Below are positions 33,001 through 42,699 of a stretch of 64,000 nucleotides of DNA, in pieces (within the stretch, counting starts at the first letter, position 1; the number at the start of each line of letters is the position of its first letter). Source of the DNA: Paraburkholderia terricola (GTDB lineage Bacteria; Pseudomonadota; Gammaproteobacteria; Burkholderiales; Burkholderiaceae); contig NZ_FRAB01000023.1 of the NCBI RefSeq assembly GCF_900142195.1, positions 1 through 64,000 of the forward strand, in the 5' to 3' direction. The position numbers and the translations under genes are program-made. Under the pieces are notes generated by a model, which was not told where the DNA came from, made no database searches, and was given only the letters and a program-made list of their open reading frames with translations.

Positions 33001-33101
33001 TATAGTCCGCCTTGGTCCGTCCAAGAAGCTTCTCTGATTGGAAGTTACCCCGCTTGGACGCTTAGCCTGTCGACACTCCCGTCCGACAGGCTTTTTTTCT
33101 T
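33001..33101 (+). ncRNA. candidate small RNA with own promoter and terminator
   Basis: TATAGT at 33001-33006 is a good -10 box. The region after it folds: GTCCAAG (33019-33025) pairs with CTTGGAC (33053-33059), with CTTC/GAAG nested inside, or alternatively CTTGG-TCCGT-CCAAG. The strong terminator at 33064-33098 follows, giving a transcript of about 85-90 nt. There is no coding frame with a ribosome site on this strand. It could instead be the 3' untranslated end of the GH13 mRNA that ends 150 bp earlier. Confidence 0.4.
33064..33101 (+). terminator. intrinsic terminator
   Basis: AGCCTGTCG (33064-33072) pairs perfectly with CGACAGGCT (33084-33092) around an 11-base loop and runs into seven T residues. 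The cleanest rho-independent terminator in the window; ends the alpha-glucosidase transcript or the candidate sRNA. Confidence 0.9.
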
Positions 33102-33425
33102 CCATGCCATGCCGGTAAAGTCACGCGCGTCCTGGCGCAGCGTCGATGCGTAGCTGGCACACCCGTTCCGGTCTTTCCGCGAGTGCCTTGCGTTGCGGCC
33201 CGCTAGCGGCGATGCCTTGCAACTGACAGATGCAATCCAGTCGTTGCCGACGGACGAGAACGAGCGGCTATTCGCTTACCGGTATGATGGCGCTCGTTTC
33301 GACTGCTGCAGCACCCCGAAGTGGCGGCGGATTTCGAACACCACTTCGCTGCCTGCATGGCGACGATGCATATTTGACCGAAAACGGCGGGCGCTTGCAG
33401 CGCCGCCCAACCAAAAGGAATCCGA
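33102..33425. other. gap, nothing recognised
   Basis: About 320 bp before the PAP2 gene. Contains promoter sequence for it presumably; no palindrome, RNA or coding frame with a ribosome site was found. Confidence 0.4.
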
Positions 33426-34004
33426 ATGTGGTCTGCTCTCAGCAACCTCGGCGACGCGGCGCTCACGCTGCCGCTCGCCATTGCCTGCGCGGCATGGCTG
33501 GCCATGTCGCTGGCCGGCTGGCGCTCGGCGACATCGTGGCTGACGCTGCTGGCGGCCGGCGCGTTCATGGTCGGCGTGACGAAGATCCTGTATGCCGGTT
33601 GCGGCATACAGATACGCGCTATCGACTTTCGCGTGATCAGCGGCCACACGATGCTCGCGTCCGCTGTGTGGCCGATGGCGCTCATTCTGTGTCTGCCTCG
33701 TCGCGATAACGCGCAGCCCCGCCTCGCGCTTACCCTCGGACTCGCACTGGCGGCCGGCATCGGCACCGCGCGCGTGTTCGACGACGCGCATACCGTGTCC
33801 GAGGTCATCGCAGGCTGGGGGGTCGGCTCGCTCGTTACCGTGCTGTTCGTGTGCTGGAAGAATGCTCCCGTGCTGCCGGCGCGGTTTCGGCCGCTCGCAA
33901 TCGCGTCGCTGCTCGGCATCTCGACCCTCGCATATGGACACCACGCGCCGATCCAGGAGGCGATCGATACGTATTCGCCCTTCTTGTGCGGGCGTGGCAT
34001 TTAG
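33426..34004 (+). CDS. PAP2-superfamily membrane phosphatase-like protein
   Basis: 192 residues, about five helices. The PAP2 motifs are partly present: ISGHTMLASAVWP corresponds to the central SGH motif with its catalytic His, and RVFDDAHTVSEVIAGW corresponds to the third motif with its His and Asp. The first motif (KxxxxxxRP) is not evident; the corresponding region reads KILYAGCGIQIR. Possibly a lipid phosphatase with a divergent phosphate pocket. ATG 33426 has GGAAT before it, a modest site. Confidence 0.7.
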   Translation: MWSALSNLGDAALTLPLAIACAAWLAMSLAGWRSATSWLTLLAAGAFMVGVTKILYAGCGIQIRAIDFRVISGHTMLASAVWPMALILCLPRRDNAQPRLALTLGLALAAGIGTARVFDDAHTVSEVIAGWGVGSLVTVLFVCWKNAPVLPARFRPLAIASLLGISTLAYGHHAPIQEAIDTYSPFLCGRGI

Positions 34005-34896
34005 CGCGGTCTGGTCGTTACTTCCTGAACGCGCCTGGCGGAGACGAGAAGCAGGTCGTGATAATCGCGGTTATCCCGCCGATGCAGACGATTGGCAAGA
34101 TTAACGTCTTCGCGAGGCACTCTCCATGCATGAGATAAATCTTTGCCCAATTAATTCAGGAAGAGCGCGCATAACTGATATTCAATTCATTGCAAAGTTA
34201 TTTCTATGTTCTTTTTACGCCAGCGATAAACCGCTGGATGGCGGAATCCGCCACATGAACCGACGCGCCTAAACGCCCGAAACACTAAACACCTGCGGCA
34301 ATGCAACATAGTCGCATTTACGCGGCGCCCAGCCTTTTCTTACTAAGTGAAAGCGCTCTTGCTTCGCGCAATCTGGTATGGCAATCTGAGGACGATTTGC
34401 TGCTCTGCAGCCCGAGCACCGCATGCCCGATGGCGCGACGAACGAACGTTCGCGTACTATCCGAGCGCTTTCCGCCGCGGGCCTGGTCCGATTCAAAACC
34501 CGGAATGCCATTTCAAATTGCCATGCATGATATTGCCGGCGTCAATTTAAGCATCGGGCATTCTCAAACCCGCCGTGTCATTGAATTCGGGTGTTTCGAA
34601 CAATTTATCGGCGTAAAACGTTTGCGAATCGCAACCGGCGCTCTCAATGCATATTTCATATTCCATTGCAATATAAGGCTAGCAATCGAGGCGCACGCCG
34701 ATATCTTTGGATGCGTTAAAGCCGGCGTGAAAATCTCCACATCTTCTGCCCGCTTTCCAAGCGCCTTTTTTGCCTCGCAGCGCGTGCTCGCCCACGGCCC
34801 CAAAAGCAATTCCGTAGCAATCGCGGTCGTGGACGAAGCGCTGAATCGACGCGTTAGGCGGCTCAAGCAGGGTAAACCTTGTCACCGGGGAAGTTC
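34005..34896. other. AT-richer stretch without a convincing gene
   Basis: 892 bp, visibly lower in G+C than its neighbours from about 34130 to 34740. A 201-codon frame spans 34301-34906 on the plus strand but lacks third-position bias, a ribosome site and any recognised similarity, and it runs into the next gene. It may be a remnant of transferred DNA or a long regulatory region. Confidence 0.4.
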
Positions 34897-35895
34897 ATGG
34901 GACTGATTCAATATGCGCAATCACACCATGCGCGGCAGTCAGTCGTTTTGCCGCAAACGAGCACCGTCAAGCGCATCGAAATCGCAGTGTTCAACGGGTT
35001 CTCGCTGCCGGACGCGGCGTCGATTGTCGAACTGTTTCAGGCCGCGAATGCGCTGAATCGTGAGGCGCACGCCGGCTCCGTGCAATACGAAGCGACGCTT
35101 CTCTCCGCTTCGGGCGGACGGATCGCGAGTTCGTCGTCGGTGTTCGTGTGGACCGAAAGTTTCGCTTCCCATGGTCCCACGGGCGAATCCCGTGCCCTCT
35201 TCATCGTGGGAGGGACGGGCGCGGACGGCGCTTTGCGCGACGCTCGCCTGATCGCCTGGCTACGCGAGGCGTCGAGGCGCGGCGAGACGATCCATCCCAT
35301 TGCGGAGGGCCGCCTGTTGCTCGAGGCGGCGGGTATCGACCGCGCCGGAACAACCGGCTTTTTCGACGACGACGTCACCTGGTCGCGATTTGCCGAGGGG
35401 CTGTGCTCGAACGTGCCGCATCGAATACGCGCGGCTCTATGTATTGTCGAAGACGACCTCGGGCCCGCCGTCGCGCGACGGGTTGCCGAGTCGGTAACAC
35501 GTGGTCACACGGTGCCGGAGGCGCGCGTCAGCGCTCAGATCATGGAGTCCGCGCGCTGGCTGGAAGCGAACATCGGCCGCGCCGTGACCATGGACGAAGC
35601 GGCGCGCGTCGCCATGATGAGCGAACGGAACTTCCTGCGGCGTTTCAAGAGCGAGATGGGGAGAACGCCGTCCGATCATCTGCTTCAGGCACGTCTCGAC
35701 ATGAGCCGGCGATTGCTGGTTGAGACGAGCCTGCCGGTCGAGAAGATTGCAAGGCACTGCGGGATCGGCGGTGGCGGCCGACTAGCGAAACTGTTTCGCA
35801 AGCATCTGTCGACAACACCGACGCAATACCGCGCGCTCATGGGACAGTGTGGAAGTGATCCGCATTGCTGGCCGGTGCAGAACATCGTCCCGTAA
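34897..35895 (+). CDS. GlxA/FtrA-type regulator: DJ-1/PfpI domain plus AraC HTH
   Basis: 332 residues from ATG 34897 (GGGGAAG just upstream; an in-frame TTG at 34879 is possible). N-terminal half is a DJ-1/PfpI-like domain (RIEIAVFNGFSLPDAASIVELFQ, then LFIVGGTGADGAL), but the usual nucleophilic Cys is not seen. The C-terminal half is an AraC HTH pair: NIGRAVTMDEAARVAMMSERNFLRRFK and VEKIARHCGIGGGGRLAKLFRKHL cut into two motifs. Such proteins sense amines or other nitrogen metabolites. Converges on the MFS gene, stops 6 bp apart. Confidence 0.9.
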   Translation: MGLIQYAQSHHARQSVVLPQTSTVKRIEIAVFNGFSLPDAASIVELFQAANALNREAHAGSVQYEATLLSASGGRIASSSSVFVWTESFASHGPTGESRALFIVGGTGADGALRDARLIAWLREASRRGETIHPIAEGRLLLEAAGIDRAGTTGFFDDDVTWSRFAEGLCSNVPHRIRAALCIVEDDLGPAVARRVAESVTRGHTVPEARVSAQIMESARWLEANIGRAVTMDEAARVAMMSERNFLRRFKSEMGRTPSDHLLQARLDMSRRLLVETSLPVEKIARHCGIGGGGRLAKLFRKHLSTTPTQYRALMGQCGSDPHCWPVQNIVP

Positions 35896-35901
35896 CGCGG
35901 T

Positions 35902-37302
35902 CTATTTGGGTTTCCGCACTCCGCCACTCGCACCCGTCTCCCCCGCCACCGGCTCCACGACGCTGAGCAGCAGCACCACACACAACAGCGCCGTCCCGAC
36001 CATATACAGAAACACACTGGTCCAGCTATAGGCATCCAGCAGCATGCCGACGGCCAACGGTGCGCATGCGCCGCCGATTTGCCCGACGCAATTCACAATG
36101 CCGAATGCCGTCGGGTACGTCGATTTAGTCGCAAGGCCCATCGGATAGGCGGAATATCCCGCGAAACCGATACCCAGCATGAGACCCGACATCACCAGCA
36201 CCACGCCAAGAAAGGCGACGCTGTCGGGTGCGTCGATGAGCAGCAACATCATGAGCAGTGTTCCCAGCGCGCCGAGAATCATCATCGGCTTGCGTCGTCC
36301 GCCAAGGATGCGATCTGAAATGACGCCGCCGAGCATGTTCCCCGCCACTGCGCCAATGAAGGGCGCCGACGCAAGAAAGCCCATTTTCACGGAGGCAAAA
36401 CCCTTGACCGTGACAAGGTAGGTTGGCATCCACGACATGAAGATGTTGCTGATGCCGATCATGCAGCCATAGCCGATAGCCACGCCGAAGATATTCCATG
36501 AACCGAACACCTGGCGAATCGTCTCGAGTTGCGGTACACGCCTGGTACGATTGAAGGCGTCCAGATACGGAATGGTTGCCCATTGATGACGGCGTAATGA
36601 CTCTCTGCCGCTGCTTTCAGCGGGCGCGCCGTCCATGATATAGCGGCGTTCCGCCGGAGAACAAAACCTGTTCTCGCTGGGCGAGTTCGTGACCAGCAGC
36701 ATCCAGACGATCGCAAACAATATTCCCGGTACGGCGAAAACATAAAAGATCTCTCGCCATCCCCACAACTGGATCACGACGATGCACACCGAAGGCACGA
36801 TCAATGGGCCCAATTTCGATGCGGCAATCCAAAGACCCGTGGCCGTGCCTTTTTCCCTGGCGGGAAACCAGCGATTGATCACATTCGTGCAGCCGATGCC
36901 AAGCGGACCTTCGGATAAGCCGAGGCCGACGCGGTACACCTGCATCAGAAAGACCGACGAAGTCGTTCCCATCAGGCCCGTGAAAATCGAAGTGAAGATC
37001 ATGAAGACCGCGAACAGAAAGCCAGTCGTCTTTTCACTGAGCCGCTTATAAAGCAGGCCGACGGGAATTTGCACGAAGCCGTATGCGAACGAGAAAAGGC
37101 TGACGATCAAGCCGGCTTGCGTGTTGGATATGCCGTACTCCTTTTTCAAGTAGGGCAAGGCGATACCGAAGTTGGCCCGGTCGGCACAGGCGATCGCCCA
37201 GATGCAGAAGATCAGGCCCATGACTATCCAACGGTGGCCTGTGCGTCTTTCGGCGACGGAGCCTGCTTCGGGATTGGCGACAACGCTGTCGGCATTGTTC
37301 AT
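35902..37302 (-). CDS. MFS transporter, ACS family (organic acid uptake)
   Basis: 466 residues from ATG 37302 with GGAGGG seven bases upstream. 12 helices; ADRANFGIALPYLKKEYG is the ACS-family signature after helix 1. Divergent from a 2-hydroxyacid dehydrogenase, so a hydroxyacid or sugar acid is a reasonable substrate, by inference. Confidence 0.9.
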   Translation of the reverse strand: MNNADSVVANPEAGSVAERRTGHRWIVMGLIFCIWAIACADRANFGIALPYLKKEYGISNTQAGLIVSLFSFAYGFVQIPVGLLYKRLSEKTTGFLFAVFMIFTSIFTGLMGTTSSVFLMQVYRVGLGLSEGPLGIGCTNVINRWFPAREKGTATGLWIAASKLGPLIVPSVCIVVIQLWGWREIFYVFAVPGILFAIVWMLLVTNSPSENRFCSPAERRYIMDGAPAESSGRESLRRHQWATIPYLDAFNRTRRVPQLETIRQVFGSWNIFGVAIGYGCMIGISNIFMSWMPTYLVTVKGFASVKMGFLASAPFIGAVAGNMLGGVISDRILGGRRKPMMILGALGTLLMMLLLIDAPDSVAFLGVVLVMSGLMLGIGFAGYSAYPMGLATKSTYPTAFGIVNCVGQIGGACAPLAVGMLLDAYSWTSVFLYMVGTALLCVVLLLSVVEPVAGETGASGGVRKPK

Positions 37303-37660
37303 TCTGCTTCCCTCCGATTCTCCGGCCGGAATCCGGCACTGTGTTCGAGAACGGCGACCGATAGGGATAGGGATGTACCGAGAGGCATTGTCACGACGTT
37401 GTCTCCGATCTAATTGAAAAGGCTTTTTTAATGATCTTCTCTGATGACAAGAGCAATTCTGTTGATCGGCGAGCCCACCGTCCAATCTTTTCTCGCTATT
37501 ACTTGATGCCCGGATTGAATCGATCGCGAACCACGGCACGGTCCCATCGATTCGTGGATCAATTGATAGACTTTTCGGATTGGACGCGATTCCGCAAATG
37601 GCACATCATCCGCGGCGACACTGACTCAAACACGTTGTCCGTCAACAAGGAGCGTCTGAA
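37303..37660. promoter_or_regulatory. divergent promoter region of MFS carrier and hydroxyacid dehydrogenase
   Basis: 358 bp. Contains the 10-bp palindrome ATCAATTGAT at 37558-37567 and a locally AT-rich stretch near 37405-37450, consistent with promoters for both genes. A 77-codon plus-strand frame here has no ribosome site. Confidence 0.4.
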
Positions 37661-38614
37661 TTGAAGCCGAACATCCTGCAACTGAATCCCATCCTGGTTC
37701 CGGCAATCAACGACACATTGGGCGAACGCTACACCGTGCATCGCCTGTTCGAACAGCACGACAAGGATGCGTTCATTCGTGAACACGGCGCCTCGATCAG
37801 GGGCGTGATTACCGGCGGACATACCGGCATTTCCAACGATCTGATCGCAAGACTTCCCGCACTGGAAGTGATTGCCGTCAACGGCGTCGGCACGGATGCA
37901 GTCGATCTGGCGTTTGCGCGTGCCCGCGGCATTCCGGTCACCGCGACCTTCGGTGCATTGACCGAGGATGTAGCGGATCTCGCCATCGGATTGATGCTGG
38001 CGGTTTGCCGCGAAATCTGCACGGGCAATGATTTCGTGAAAACGGGTAACTGGAAGAAAAATCCGCATCCGGGCGCATTGCCGCTGTCCCATCGTTTCAG
38101 CGGAAAACGCGTCGGCATTGTCGGCATGGGAAAAGTCGGCCGCGCTATCGCGCAACGCGCTTGCGCTTTCGGCTGCCCGATCGCATATACGGATTTGCGC
38201 CGCATGGAGGACGTCCCCCATCAATTTGTTCCTGATCTTCTGACGCTCGCGCGCGGTTGCGACATCCTCGTATTGGCCGCGGCCGCCGACAAGGCGCAAG
38301 GCATCGTCGATGCGGCAGTGCTCGACGCGCTCGGGAAAGACGGCTACCTGGTGAATGTAGCGCGCGGAAAACTGGTGGTGGAAAGCGATCTGGTGGAAGC
38401 CTTGTCCAAAGGCGCCATTGCCGGCGCGGGCCTGGACGTGTTCGTCGACGAACCGAATGTGCCTGCCGCGCTCTTCGGCATGGATCGCGTGGTGCTTCAG
38501 GCGCACCGCGCGAGCGCAACCGTCGAATCGCGCACGGCGATGGGCGAAATGGTGCTGGCGAGTTTATCGCAAGCGCTCGCCGGGCAACGACCCGAAGGCA
38601 GCCTGACCACGTAA
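37661..38614 (+). CDS. D-isomer-specific 2-hydroxyacid dehydrogenase (hydroxypyruvate/glyoxylate reductase-like)
   Basis: 317 residues from TTG 37661, preceded by AAGGAG eight bases upstream; no ATG gives a full N-terminus. Rossmann loop VGIVGMGKVGRAIA (about 148-161), catalytic Arg in LVNVARGKLV, Glu in VDEPNVP and His in LQAHRAS, so the catalytic triad is complete. The Arg-less residue after the second strand (YTDLRR) suggests either NAD or NADP. It reduces 2-keto acids such as hydroxypyruvate or glyoxylate, or runs in reverse. Confidence 0.9.
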   Translation: MKPNILQLNPILVPAINDTLGERYTVHRLFEQHDKDAFIREHGASIRGVITGGHTGISNDLIARLPALEVIAVNGVGTDAVDLAFARARGIPVTATFGALTEDVADLAIGLMLAVCREICTGNDFVKTGNWKKNPHPGALPLSHRFSGKRVGIVGMGKVGRAIAQRACAFGCPIAYTDLRRMEDVPHQFVPDLLTLARGCDILVLAAAADKAQGIVDAAVLDALGKDGYLVNVARGKLVVESDLVEALSKGAIAGAGLDVFVDEPNVPAALFGMDRVVLQAHRASATVESRTAMGEMVLASLSQALAGQRPEGSLTT

Positions 38615-38716
38615 CCGCCGATCAGGCTAGCGCGTCGCGCCGGTGAAGGCCACGTCACGTATTCCAACGTCCGCACCTATAATGACCGTCGACTTATCCC
38701 TTCACGTCGACACAGA

Positions 38717-39646
38717 ATGCTCGATCTCGCACAGGTACGTTGCTTCGTCACCGCGGCGACTGAATTGAATTTCAGACGCGCCGCGGCACTGCTGAACATG
38801 ACACAGCCGCCGTTAAGCAGGCAGATTCACTTGCTGGAAGACAATCTGGGCGTCAAGCTGTTTGAGCGGGTTGGCCGCACGGTCAAGCTGACCACGGAAG
38901 GGCGCGTGTTCCTCGCGGATGCGACACGGCTGCTGAACCTCTCCGAGCAAGCTGAGAGCACGGTCCGGCGCGCGAGCAAGGGAAAAACGGGCCGCGTGCG
39001 GATCGGCTTCACCGGCGCGGCCGGCTACGAATTGATACCGGGGTTATTGGTCGCCGCAAAGAATGTCTTGCCCGACATCGACGTGGTGCTGCTCGAACTG
39101 ATCTCCGTCGCGCAGATCGAAGCCTTCTCCGCGAATACCATCGATCTGGGATTTCTCCGGCCCATCACTTCGCGGCAGAAACTGGAGTATCTGCTGGTGG
39201 AGGAAGAACCGCTGATTGTCGCTTTACCGAAAGGGCACGCACTCTGCCGGCATAAGCGGATTGAACTCAAACAATTGCACAATCAGCCATTCATCATGCA
39301 CTCACCCCTCCACGGCAAGTACTTTCATGACCGGATCATGAGCATGCTCGCCACCGAGGACGTGCAACTCAACATTACCCAGTACATTGATCAGACGCCG
39401 ACGATCTTGTCGCTGGTTCGCGCGGGGCTGGGGGTGGGAATTCTTCCAGCCTCCGCGCAACGATTCCACTACGACAACGTCGAATTCAGGTCCATTGCCA
39501 ACAACTCCACTCAGGCCGAAATGAGCATGGCCTGGCGCTCCGATCAGGACAACCCCGCCGTCACCGCCTTCAAACTGATGGCGACGGAGTACTTCGCCGA
39601 GAAACGCGCCTTTCACCCGCTCACTCCAGAACGATCTGCACCTTGA
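38717..39646 (+). CDS. LysR-family transcriptional regulator
   Basis: 309 residues. N-terminal HTH: LAQVRCFVTAATELNFRRAAALLNMTQPPLSRQI and LEDNLGVKLFERVGR, then two effector subdomains (about 93-300). Downstream of the hydroxyacid dehydrogenase on the same strand and likely its regulator. Its last 26 bp overlap the convergent dehydrogenase gene end. Confidence 0.92.
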   Translation: MLDLAQVRCFVTAATELNFRRAAALLNMTQPPLSRQIHLLEDNLGVKLFERVGRTVKLTTEGRVFLADATRLLNLSEQAESTVRRASKGKTGRVRIGFTGAAGYELIPGLLVAAKNVLPDIDVVLLELISVAQIEAFSANTIDLGFLRPITSRQKLEYLLVEEEPLIVALPKGHALCRHKRIELKQLHNQPFIMHSPLHGKYFHDRIMSMLATEDVQLNITQYIDQTPTILSLVRAGLGVGILPASAQRFHYDNVEFRSIANNSTQAEMSMAWRSDQDNPAVTAFKLMATEYFAEKRAFHPLTPERSAP

Positions 39647-40655
39647 CGTCGCTGGGGTTGCCGCTTGCCGCTTCCTCGAATGCCTTCACGCCATCCGCAA
39701 AAGCGAACGAACGCGAAACGAACGGTTTGACGTCGAGCCGGCCAGAAGCGATCAACTGGATCGCGCGCGGGAACATATTGGCGTAGCGGAACACCGATTC
39801 GATGCGCAATTCCTTGACCTGCACCGCCACGATGTCCACGGCCACCGCGCGCTGAGGCATTCCGACGAGCACGAGGCAACCGCCGGGACACAGCAAATCG
39901 GCAATGCCATCAAATGCTCTTTCGTTGCCGCTGGCTTCAAAAACGACGTTCGCGCCCCACCCATCGGTGAGTTCCGCGACGACATCCTTCGGCTTCCGGT
40001 CGCGGATGTCGACCGCCGTCACGCCCTGGACCTTGCCGATCAGTTCGAGTTTCTCGGGCACCAGATCGCACACGATCGCGCGGCTGCAACCCCCGGCGAG
40101 CGCGGCCAGCGCGCACATGATGCCGATGGTGCCCGCGCCCAGAATAACGGCCACGTCCCCCGGTTTTATCTTCGCCTTCGTCGCCGCCTGCATGCCGATC
40201 GCCAACGGTTCGACAATCGCGCCTTCGGCAAAGCTGACGTTGTCCGGCAGCTTGAACGTGAATGCGGCGGGATGCACGACGAAGGGCGTGAGGCAGCCAT
40301 GCACCGGCGGTGTCGCCCAGAAGCGCACGCTCGGATCGAGGTTATACATGCCTTCGCGCGCCGCGCGCGATTCCATGTCAGGCACGCCGGGCTCCATGCA
40401 GACGCGGTCGCCCACCTTTAGATGCGTGACCTCGTCGCCGATCTGCACCACGGTGCCGGCCGCTTCGTGGCCGAGCACCATGGGTTCGTTGACGACAAAC
40501 GGTCCGATGCGCCCGTGCTGATAGTAATGAATGTCGCTGCCGCAAATACCCACCGTATTGATACGGATGCGCACGTCGCGCGGACCCACGACTTGCGGCA
40601 GCGTGAACGGGCGCAGGCTGATGCGATGCGCTTCTTCGAGAACCAGTGCTTCCAT
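39621..40655 (-). CDS. sorbitol/xylitol dehydrogenase-type zinc MDR enzyme
   Basis: 344 residues. Catalytic zinc ligands are in GICGSDIHYYQHG (Cys) and GHEAAG (His, Glu). The structural-zinc loop that usually carries four Cys reads EPGVPDMESRAAREGMYNLDP here and has none, as in mammalian sorbitol dehydrogenase. Rossmann loop LGAGTIGIMCALAA. Oxidises a polyol to a ketose with NAD. Last gene of the polyol cassette, 108 bp after the SorC regulator gene. Confidence 0.9.
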   Translation of the reverse strand: MEALVLEEAHRISLRPFTLPQVVGPRDVRIRINTVGICGSDIHYYQHGRIGPFVVNEPMVLGHEAAGTVVQIGDEVTHLKVGDRVCMEPGVPDMESRAAREGMYNLDPSVRFWATPPVHGCLTPFVVHPAAFTFKLPDNVSFAEGAIVEPLAIGMQAATKAKIKPGDVAVILGAGTIGIMCALAALAGGCSRAIVCDLVPEKLELIGKVQGVTAVDIRDRKPKDVVAELTDGWGANVVFEASGNERAFDGIADLLCPGGCLVLVGMPQRAVAVDIVAVQVKELRIESVFRYANMFPRAIQLIASGRLDVKPFVSRSFAFADGVKAFEEAASGNPSDVKVQIVLE

Positions 40656-40763
40656 GGCTAAAGCCCTCTACTAAGGGATAAAGGAAATAGAACCGCGTCG
40701 AAGGCCGTGCTCTCTTGCATTCGATCCATGCGCTGAATGCATCAAGACCGGTTCATCATTGCT

Positions 40764-41744
40764 TCAAGGTTCATCGCAGAGACGGCGAGCCGTGTCTTCA
40801 TCGGTCACCAGCACCGACGGATATCGTCCGCGCAACGCGGCCCGCGTCACGGCAAACTTTTTCGCGCCGCCGCTCACCAGAATCACGCGGCGAATCTTGC
40901 GCAGATCGTCGAGCGTGACGGCAACCGTGCGACGATTCAGCGGATGGTCGATGGCCTCGCCGTCGGCGTCCATGAAGTGGCCGAGCATGTCGCCCACCGC
41001 ACCCGCTTTCTTCAGTGCCCGAACCTGCTCGGGATCGGTGATGCCATATGTCACCACCAGCGACTCCGCCAGGTCGCCGCATGTCAGCAGCGCGAGATCC
41101 GATTTCCGGGCACGTTCATAGGTCTCGCGAACCGCATCTTCCCGCAGCAGCATGTCACGCACCGCCTGGCTGCTCACGTAGATCGGCGCCGGGAACAGGA
41201 AACCATCGGCCTGACATAAGTCGGCGAAGTCGGACACGATGTCGAACGTATTGATGCTCGGACAATGCGACAACCCACCCTGCAACGACACGGCGGATAA
41301 CGGTCCATAAGCCCGATGCGGCAGCGCCCGCAATACGGCGCGGATCGTGCGGCCCCAACCGAGCCCGATGGTCTGCCCCGCCTCGATCTGCCGCGCGAGG
41401 TAGTTGGCCGCGCCAATGCCGATCGCGGCCATGTTGCCTTCCGAATCGCCGCCGCTGGGCACCACCACCGCGGCCTCCAGGCCGAAGCGTTTGGCAAGCG
41501 ACTCTTCCAGCGCCACGCACGGAGCGAGCCGGCTGTTGATGGTGATCTGCACCATTCCCGATTCGCGGCTCGCGGCGAGCAACCGGTTCACGCGCACGCG
41601 ATTGCTGCCGATCAGGTGTGCAATCTCCTGTTGCGTGAGGTTGCCCACGTAGTAATGCCATGCGACGCGCGCCTGCAATTCCTCCTCGGTGTCGACAGGG
41701 AATTCGGGCAGCGACGCAACAGCGGATGGCGCGGATCTGGTCAT
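40764..41744 (-). CDS. SorC/DeoR-type sugar-binding transcriptional regulator
   Basis: 326 residues. N-terminal HTH with ARVAWHYYVGNLTQQEIAHLIG and RVRVNRLLAASRESG; the rest is the SorC sugar-phosphate-binding domain (GLEAAVVVPSGG, IGLGWGRTIRAVL, VILVSGGAKKFAVTRAAL). Placed between the permease genes and the dehydrogenase gene, all on one strand, so probably the local regulator. Candidate operator at 45159-45183. Confidence 0.92.
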   Translation of the reverse strand: MTRSAPSAVASLPEFPVDTEEELQARVAWHYYVGNLTQQEIAHLIGSNRVRVNRLLAASRESGMVQITINSRLAPCVALEESLAKRFGLEAAVVVPSGGDSEGNMAAIGIGAANYLARQIEAGQTIGLGWGRTIRAVLRALPHRAYGPLSAVSLQGGLSHCPSINTFDIVSDFADLCQADGFLFPAPIYVSSQAVRDMLLREDAVRETYERARKSDLALLTCGDLAESLVVTYGITDPEQVRALKKAGAVGDMLGHFMDADGEAIDHPLNRRTVAVTLDDLRKIRRVILVSGGAKKFAVTRAALRGRYPSVLVTDEDTARRLCDEP

Positions 41745-41814
41745 GGATAGGTTCGCTTTCGATGCTTTCGATGTAAATAGCGCGATGGTAATTCACCGTC
41801 GACCGCGTCAGCGT

Positions 41815-42699
41815 TCATTTCACCGCGCCCATCGTGAGCCCCTGCACCAGCCGGCCCGATACCGCCAGCGCAAAGACGACCATCGGCAACACAATCAGCG
41901 TACCTGTCGCCATGATTTCGCCCCACGGCAACTCGTAGCCGCTCATGTAACTGGTGGCGGCAACCGGTGACGTGATCGCGTCGGTGCGTGTCAGCACCAG
42001 TGCATAGAGCAGGTCGTTCCACGAAAAGATGAACGCGAAAATCGCGGACACGACGATGCCCGGCATCGCGAGAGGCAGGTTGATGCGCCAGAACACACGC
42101 CACGGCGACGCACCGTCCAGCCGCGCGGCTTCATCGAGTTCGACCGGTATGTTGCGGAACTGGTCGGTGCAGATCCATACGACGATAGGCAGCGAGAACG
42201 TCAGGTACAGCAGGATCAGAACGATGTGCGTATCGACGAGGTCGAGCTTGGTCGCGATCAGGAAAAACGGCACCGCGAGCACCACGGGGCTCACCATCCG
42301 GTTCGAGATAAACCAGAACCACAGATCTTCCTTGCCGCGAAACTCGAAGCGGGCGAGCGCGTAGGCTGCCGGCGTGCCGAGCAGGATGGAGAGAAACGTC
42401 GCGCTGCTCGCCACGATCAGCGAGTTCAACAGGCTCTGGGCCACGTCGTGTTCAAAGAGCGCGTCGGTGTAGTGCGCGATTGTCGGCGTGAAGAACCAGA
42501 CGGGCGGCACCGCGAGCGCATCGGCCTGGCTCTTCAAGCTGGTCGTGACCATCCAGTAGAACGGGAATACCGACGAGAGGAATACGATCAGCAAGCCGAT
42601 CGCATGCCAGAGCGTCGCACGGCGACGCGCATTTCTCGCGCGGCGGGCGCGCAGCGACAACGGCAACGCACTGGTGCTGGTATCCGTCGATGTGCTCAC
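41815..42699 (-). CDS. sugar/polyol ABC permease, MalG-like
   Basis: 294 residues from GTG 42699, overlapping the previous gene stop (GTGA). Six helices and the EAA loop VELDEAARLDGASPWRVFWRINLPLAMPG cut at the G that contacts the ATPase. The second of the CUT1 permease pair. Confidence 0.92.
   Translation of the reverse strand: MSTSTDTSTSALPLSLRARRARNARRRATLWHAIGLLIVFLSSVFPFYWMVTTSLKSQADALAVPPVWFFTPTIAHYTDALFEHDVAQSLLNSLIVASSATFLSILLGTPAAYALARFEFRGKEDLWFWFISNRMVSPVVLAVPFFLIATKLDLVDTHIVLILLYLTFSLPIVVWICTDQFRNIPVELDEAARLDGASPWRVFWRINLPLAMPGIVVSAIFAFIFSWNDLLYALVLTRTDAITSPVAATSYMSGYELPWGEIMATGTLIVLPMVVFALAVSGRLVQGLTMGAVK

Noticed and set aside
34301..34906. 201-codon frame before the GlxA-type regulator
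   Set aside because: No third-position GC bias, no ribosome site, overlap into the next gene, and no recognised domain.
37431..37664. 77-codon plus-strand frame before the hydroxyacid dehydrogenase gene
   Set aside because: Lies in the divergent promoter region, has no ribosome site and overlaps the dehydrogenase start.
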